DNA of 64,000 bases from contig CM065883.1 in the NCBI GenBank assembly GCA_033439255.1, forward strand, positions 1,426,001-1,490,000, written 5' to 3'. Within the stretch, counting starts at the first letter, position 1; each line of letters starts with the position of its first letter. This DNA comes from Hericium rajendrae (lineage: Eukaryota > Basidiomycota > Agaricomycetes > Russulales > Hericiaceae). The position numbers and the translations under genes are program-made. Below are positions 58,476 to 64,000 of this stretch, piece after piece. The notes below the pieces were generated by a model that ran no database searches, was not told the DNA's origin, and worked only from the letters and a program-made list of their open reading frames with translations.

Positions 58476-60553
58476 TCATGCTCCATCCTCTTCGCTGTCC
58501 ACGTCGTTCATCATCTCCAGGAAGTCGCCCACTGCAGAGGGCAACGACCCGCTCATCTCGAAATAAGAGCTCGGGAGAGACGACTGCGTGATTCCGTGGG
58601 TATGCGAAGCGGACGTACTGGGAAGCCCATGCCCGGTATTGTCGTTCCCTTCTTGGATGTGTGTCAGCAGACGCGGGGCATTGCGTAGCTTCCGTCGTGA
58701 GATACGGAGGCTCGAGGAGTGTGTCGAAGTGGATGGTGCACGCGAAGCACTCGGTGATCTGCTATCGCGAGGGAGCGACACAGATGAGGCCGAAGACGGT
58801 GGCACAGGCGAGACCGAAGATGGTGGTGGTCTAGTTCCATCGGACGCAGGGGCAAGGTCCTCTCCGTCCGTGTCCGACTCCGTTTCAGAATCATCGATTG
58901 CGAGCTGTTGAATGCCTGCCCTGGTATCTCTATACCGCGGGTCTGTGTTCAGAGACATTGGCATATCGTCGTCGTCCACCTCCTGCACCAACTGACTCTC
59001 GCCTACCACAGTGGGGCAGTCATCAGGTTCGGTCTGTGAGCTGTTCATTGTGTATTGAACAGGAGATGTAGAGAATGCTCTTGAGGACTTGGAAGCCTGG
59101 CTTTGCCTGGAGCTGGCGAGTCGTTTGTCCGGCTTACTCGGTGACGTGTGGGGCGAACGATGAGCCGCGACAGTATCTCTGGCCACTGCGTCAGATAAGT
59201 GTATACTTTGCAATCCTAGCCACATACCTCGATGGTGACTTGCTGGCTTGGCCGAATGAATAAGTCGGTAATGTGTTGCCGAAAAACTGGAGGTTGAGTT
59301 TCTCAGGCACGGACATCTCGACCTCCTGGCTTTGGACGTCGGGACAAAATCAGATTTCCGCCGATCATTTGAAGGACTATTGAATTGGCTGAGACCATGC
59401 ATTCGCGACGGCGAAGAGCCTGCAAACAGATATTGGCTCTGCGACGAAGGCACAATTTCCTTCTTCGGCGTCATAGGTGAGCCCACATCAGCCGTGGCTT
59501 TGGGAGATGTGGCTCCATTGTATTCCCTGATACAGGGAGTGCGGGGACCTTGAATATCGGCGCCGCCCCTGGAATCGAGGCAGACCGGCCAGACGCAGAA
59601 GAAGGACTGGACAGAGCAGGCAGATCATAATCGCGCGAGCGACTCTCGACCGGATACGCCGATGTTGCGACAAACGGATTGGCATCATCGTCGTCATGTT
59701 GATTGAAGACCGGTCCTTGGCTCTCACGCTCGTCTACCGTTTGTTGAGAACAAGCAACAATACGCTGAGATTGAGGGGTCGAATGAGGACCGATACGTGG
59801 TGATCGCATCGCATCATGTCGTCGGACCGCCGTTGGAGACGATGACATGAGAGAGAACGGAGAGCTAGATGATCCGCCGCCCACCAGCTGTCTTTGGACC
59901 CGTGCACTCGTCGGAGTGCGTGGAAGAGCAGTTTGGGCCAAGCGCGATGGGACGTGTCTCTCGGTAGTCGGACGTCTGCTCGTCTCTGGCGTTGGCAAGC
60001 TTGCAATCCTAGATGATTGTGCATCCCGCCGTTGCTGCGGAAGCACTGTTCGTGACGTAGGATTCATATCCAACTCATCTCGCTGTGGCTTTGAATAAGC
60101 CCAGAAGTGGCGAGAATAGTCATGGCAGTCTACCTGAGGATCAAATCGCTTGGTTGACTTTGATGACTTAGGTCGCTGCACGGTGGATGGCGTTTGAAGC
60201 CCCGTAGCTACTTTGCTCTGACTCTCATTAGATGACGAGGACTTCCCTAGATGAACTCAAAGTAAGAGAAAGCGTGACGCCAAGAACGAAAGACGGTTTA
60301 CTAGAGACCTGTTCCGGGGTATCAAGCCAGCATCAATTAACCGATCCTTCGTTCAGCTCTAGAAATTTACCTTCTTTCGGATCTTTGACGATGTACCCTG
60401 CTCTTCGCCAGCTTCCGAAGAGGCTCTCTTTCTCTTCGTAAAACGCGTACCTGGAGGCCCGAGGTTCTCTTTGCTCTTCTGGGTCTTGTTCCCAGGCGTG
60501 ACCCACGAGTCTAAGGAAAGCTGTTGACCCGACAAAGACAAGCGTTGGCTCAT
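58476..60553 (-). CDS. large disordered protein of unknown function
   Basis: I recognise no family. It starts MSQRLSLSGQQLSLDSWVTPGNKTQKSK, with QLSLDSWV loosely like a PCNA-interacting box at residues 11-18. An NLS-like TKRKR follows, then long Ser/Pro/Arg-rich sequence with SP and TP sites (PTPETSRR, SPRIGPHSTPQ), an acidic QHDDDDANPF patch, and a C-terminal ISRRKLRNAPRLLTH, YFEMSGSLPSAVGDFLEMMNDVDSEEDGA. An intron lies near 60242-60370. The two main coding blocks are in different frames around 59530-59545, so an unseen intron or a base error is likely there. The composition suggests a nuclear, CDK-regulated protein (inference). Confidence 0.6.
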
Positions 60554-61012
60554 TTTCACAGCTCGCGCTATGCGATGGTGTCAATTATTGAAGAGAGATG
60601 ATTGTAAGGGGGAGCACGTTCATGACAAAGTCATTTGGAGCGGTGCGAAAGTTGGCGCGTTGGCCTCGTGTCGGGCGCTCGTAGTCTTTGCCTTTCCGCC
60701 CCCAAGCCAAATTACCTAAAAAGGCAAATTCGGAAACTTCCGTCCGGGGCGGCGGCATACCGGCCGTACTGCTCAACGCTCCGGGGGTAGATTAAAATAA
60801 TAATAGATAACCATATTTCAGCTCCGATAACCCGAGAGAGAAATAAACATCGCACCATCATGCTGCTTGTTTTCGCCCATGCTCTGTCCCTTTCTTCACG
60901 ACCCTCCGCGACCCCGCCATTCGCTCCATAGTCGGCGGGACCGCCGCCGTGTTCGGGCCTTATGTGGCGGTCGCGTAGCGCACTGGTATTGATTCTGATG
61001 CCCTGGCAATCA

Positions 61013-61201
61013 GTACAGGTGCGTGCTGTATACATGCGCCCGCCCTGTGTTCGTGTTCGGGAGCACACACACCAGGCAGCAGCTGGCAGAGCGAGCGGGG
61101 CGGGGCGGGGCGGGGGTGGCGGACAGCAAGATTGGCGGGCGGGGATGTGAGAGGCGTTGAGGTAGGTTGCTGCACGCCCCGCCCAGTGTACAGGTGCGTG
61201 C
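61013..61201 (+). repeat. direct repeat GTACAGGTGCGTGC, two copies
   Basis: Identical 14-mers at 61013-61026 and 61188-61201, on either side of the G-quadruplex motif. A related CGTGTACGGGTACGTGCG lies near 61305-61322. Confidence 0.6.
61097..61116 (+). promoter_or_regulatory. G-quadruplex / GC-box cluster
   Basis: GGGG-C-GGGG-C-GGGG-C-GGGGG: four G runs of at least four with single-base loops, a very stable quadruplex pattern; also overlapping GGGGCGGGG boxes. About 900 bp upstream of the dUTPase ATG. Confidence 0.6.
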
Positions 61202-61910
61202 AGTGCACCGCCCGTCTCCCGCCACTTCCCCTCTACTGAAAGACACAATGCAGCACCCCGCCCGCCACCTTGCACGCTCTTCGTATTCGCGCCGGCTCAG
61301 CGCTCGTGTACGGGTACGTGCGTTTGACCATGGCCTTGGATCGCGGCCCATACGCAGCCGTAGCTGCACGCAGGGCGTCAGCCAATGCCCCGTTCGGATT
61401 GGGCGCCCGCAGCCCTCCGCGCATACCCGTACATGCCGTGCGGCCGTGCGTTCGTGCGCTGGAGCCAGTACATCCGCACCTTTCGCATACTTGGACATGG
61501 CATGAGATTCGCAACGGCGTTCTTTGTCGCCTGTGGCGGGCGGGCGGGCAGGTGGGCGGATAAGGACACGAGGCACTAGCTGCGATAGGCTGAGCAGATC
61601 AATACTGGCGGGCCTGCATATATAATTCAGTACACTATACTTGTATCCTCTTGTCATAGCCAATGAATATCTGTTTTCTGCATTTCTAGCCCCTTTTTCG
61701 TATCTGGCACCAAGGACGGACTTACTCGAGAGTATTACTACTCAGAAATATAGTTATTAATACATATTTCTTATTTCCGGCCTAGTTAAGTCTCTCCGGC
61801 GCTGACCTTCGGGCACCGGACGGGGTGCGCCACAAATTGCCTTTTTAAGGTTTCGACTTGGGGGCGGAAAGAGGCCAACTGGCGCTCGTGAGCGGAGTTG
61901 ACACGGTCAA

Positions 61911-61954
61911 ACGCGACTTCAATCTCCGAAGCGTGTCCGTTGAACGCGACGCGT
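61911..61954 (+). promoter_or_regulatory. MCB-type cell-cycle boxes of the dUTPase gene
   Basis: ACGCG at 61911-61915 and 61944-61948, and palindromic ACGCGT at 61949-61954, lie 55-98 bp upstream of the ATG. This is the MBF-binding core of G1/S genes, and fungal dUTPase genes are known members of that regulon. Confidence 0.55.
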
Positions 61955-62008
61955 CTTCAACTTGACACCCATCCATCCTCCACAACACCACTCAATTATC
62001 CAGCCTCC

Positions 62009-62726
62009 ATGACCAACTCTCCCCAACTGAAGAAACGCAAGATGTCTCCTGCCCCCGAAAATGAGAAGAGCGATGTGGCTCCAACGTCCAACCTGCTCAT
62101 AAAACGCCTCTCGGACAAAGCGAAGCTGCCGACGCGTGGGTCAGCTTTGGCTGCAGGCTATGATCTGTACAGGTGCGTTCACCTTGGGAAAGATGGACTC
62201 TGTGATTGACACATTCTACAGCGCGGAGAAGAAAGTGATTCCTGCACGGGGCAAGGCTTTGATTGATACGCAGATTTCGATTGCAGTGCCCGCGGGCACT
62301 TATGGACGCGTTGCTCCTCGAAGTGGGCTAGGTAAGTGCCACTGGTTTCAATTCCTCAGCGTTTAAACTGAAGGTTATTTCTAGCATCCAAATTCATGAT
62401 TGACACTGGCGCTGGAGTGATCGATGCCGACTATCGAGGAGTCGTTTTTGTTTTGCTGTTCAACCTGTCGGATCAAGATTTCACAGGTATGACCGTCCTT
62501 CCACGCTAGGGCCATCATTTATTGGTCCTCTTAGTCCAGGAAGGCGATCGTATAGCCCAGCTAATCATCGAAAAAATCGAGACCCCGGACGTACTTGAAG
62601 TCGAGGTCCGTTCGGTTTTCGTTCGTGCTTCGTGACTCGTTATTGATACCTTCTATTAAGGACTTGGATGCCACTCTTCGGGGCGCAGGTGGATTCGGAT
62701 CCACTGGAGGCCATAATGCTCTTTGA
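62009..62726 (+). CDS. DUT1: deoxyuridine triphosphatase
   Basis: Hydrolyses dUTP to dUMP and pyrophosphate, keeping uracil out of DNA. Five phase-consistent exons (62009-62172, 62222-62331, 62385-62486, 62535-62605, 62661-62726) give 170 residues. All five trimeric-dUTPase motifs are present: [41 protein letters not shown] and [12 protein letters not shown]. The N-terminus ([13 protein letters not shown]) is NLS-like, suggesting a nuclear form. I chose the ATG at 62009; an open stretch upstream has no ATG. Confidence 0.95.
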
Positions 62727-63075
62727 TCTTTGTGTATTATTTCTCCGCTTTATATACCGATGATATCTTGGCAGTAATGCTTCCATTTCCATGCGACACG
62801 AGACAATGTATGGCAAGATTGTTGTCCATTATATGAACAAACACCGCACGAATTGGAACATTCCAGTGAGATATTCTCCAGTGGTATAATATCTTTGCGC
62901 GCCTGGTGTATCTCAGTCATGGGGAACGAAGTTCAAATGTATGCACCAAGAACCCTGGTTGGATTTCAACACGTTAAATGGATACATTTGATTTCATCCG
63001 CTATCCAAGTACACAATTTCCTCCAAACCCAACCCTCGAAGACTATGAACAGGCTGGATGAATATGGCGCGATAT
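62727..63075. other. convergent intergenic region
   Basis: 3' flanks of DUT1 and the metalloprotease gene. No feature seen. Confidence 0.4.
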
Positions 63076-64000
63076 TTAAATGCTGATGCCGCGGTAAGTC
63101 CTCAGCTGGGACTGCATGCGAGTGATTTGACCTGTGCGATATGGAGTGAGAATTATGTGAAATACCGCGTGAGGAAGTTACAGTACCTGCAGTGAACTGG
63201 TTCATGCACGAGTCGTACGAGTAGTCCATAAAATTGTGGATAGGATCGACGCCACCGCCCGAGCAGGTATCGCGGCCAGTGGGGCAGCCGGATGCGGGTG
63301 AAGCCTCTGGAGGCGTGTCGCTGACCGAGTCGCCAGCGCCGCTGCAGCCGCCCTGGAAGGTGTGGTACAGACCGACCCAGTGGCCAACCTCGTGGGTCAC
63401 AGTCTGACAAGCCGTGAGAAAATGTGATATGAGCAGGTAGCGTGGGTTCTCACCTTGCCCTTCTTCGTAGTTCGCGGTGCCGCCGTTAGGAACGGAAGAG
63501 AAGAGGAAGACGACGCCGTCGTCCTGAGGGTTGCCCGCGTACGATGAAGGGAACGTAGAGTACCCAAGAAGACCGGCACCGTCCCCGCTCGTGAAACTGG
63601 AGGATAATAAGCATCACCAATTCAACACACCGGAAAACTATACAAACGCACCCTACGCTGTACAAGTTCAAGGTTGCCTCGCCGCCCTGGCGGAGCTGTG
63701 TCTTCATCGTGGTCTGTAACGAGCTGAACGACAGATAGCATCATTCAGCGACGCGAATGACGATGCAAAATTGAGTATCACATACCTGTCGGGACCGACA
63801 TTGTTAAACCAGTTGCTGTTTACGGTGCGTGTGGTTCCAGCAAGCGTGAAGGTGAGACCGCTGCCGCTGTACCCGTCGTTCAAAGCGTCGATCTGTGCAG
63901 AGATGAGGCTATCACTGCAGACGTGCGACTAATCAGACATGACTGCGACAAGGAGAATAGGCGAGAATACATACGGCAGATTTCCGCCCGCCTGGGTGCT
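63076..64000 (-). CDS. secreted M43-family metalloprotease, C-terminal part
   Basis: Pappalysin-like (MEP1-type) fungal extracellular zinc protease; its 5' part lies beyond the window. Visible segments in order: [90 protein letters not shown], the zinc site [42 protein letters not shown], the Met-turn [16 protein letters not shown] and [17 protein letters not shown] before TAA. HExxHxxGxxH is intact. At least five short introns. Joining NYEEG to TVTHEV suggests one extra base in the C run at 63458-63460. Confidence 0.9.

Larger units (their letters stand above)
60554..62008. other. 1.45-kb divergent intergenic region upstream of DUT1
   Basis: GC-rich around 61000-61560, AT-rich at 60780-60830 and 61600-61790. 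It contains a G-quadruplex motif, a repeated 14-mer and MCB-type sites near the dUTPase start. No gene recognised; open frames here are Arg/Pro/His-rich by composition. Confidence 0.5.

Overview
This is a nuclear window from a filamentous basidiomycete, most likely an Agaricomycete. The evidence is dense short GT-AG introns (mostly about 50-65 nt, up to 13 in one gene), closely packed genes on both strands, and recognisably fungal versions of conserved proteins (basidiomycete-type ALAS, TAF8, KCS1, Mpo1-like, aspartic and M43 secreted proteases). I see no transposon, CRISPR array, rRNA or tRNA.

Layout. 1-2501: end of an unrecognised gene and a WKF-domain nucleolar-type protein. 2771-7069: two mitochondrial enzymes side by side on the minus strand, 5-aminolevulinate synthase and acetylornithine aminotransferase. 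8192-14591: nuclear gene-expression genes (Cwc21-like spliceosome protein, riboflavin kinase, TAF8, SNAPC4-like Myb protein). 14863-17300: SND2/TMEM208 ER-targeting protein and a secreted aspartic protease. 18166-25494: Sfr1/Mei5 recombination mediator, a protein with six SUMO-consensus sites, and METTL3/IME4, the mRNA m6A methyltransferase. 25730-30286: an SDR, an ABHD5/CLD1-like hydrolase, mitochondrial uS11m and QCR9. 30866-35187: inositol hexakisphosphate kinase KCS1, followed by a 4-kb stretch without a recognisable gene. 39211-44740: FHA-forkhead regulator, MTP18, eIF2B delta. 45029-51850: XRN2/RAT1 nuclear exonuclease and a repeat-rich basidiomycete protein. 52236-58347: SEC22, Mpo1-like dioxygenase, an SDR, a sugar transporter. 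58476-64000: a disordered protein, dUTPase, and the 3' part of an M43 metalloprotease.

Many neighbours are divergent pairs with short shared promoters (FMN1/TAF8 128 bp, uS11m/QCR9 149 bp, eIF2B delta/XRN2 288 bp). The most notable signals are: (i) recurrent one-base frame breaks, mostly at short homopolymers, in several conserved genes, which look like uncorrected assembly indels; (ii) a METTL3 whose second CCCH zinc finger carries a long insert; (iii) ACGCG/ACGCGT cell-cycle-box motifs upstream of dUTPase and Sfr1, the latter in an 11-bp tandem repeat; (iv) a strong G-quadruplex motif upstream of dUTPase; and (v) an initiator codon split from the rest of XRN2 by an intron. I found no convincing wholly new biological system.
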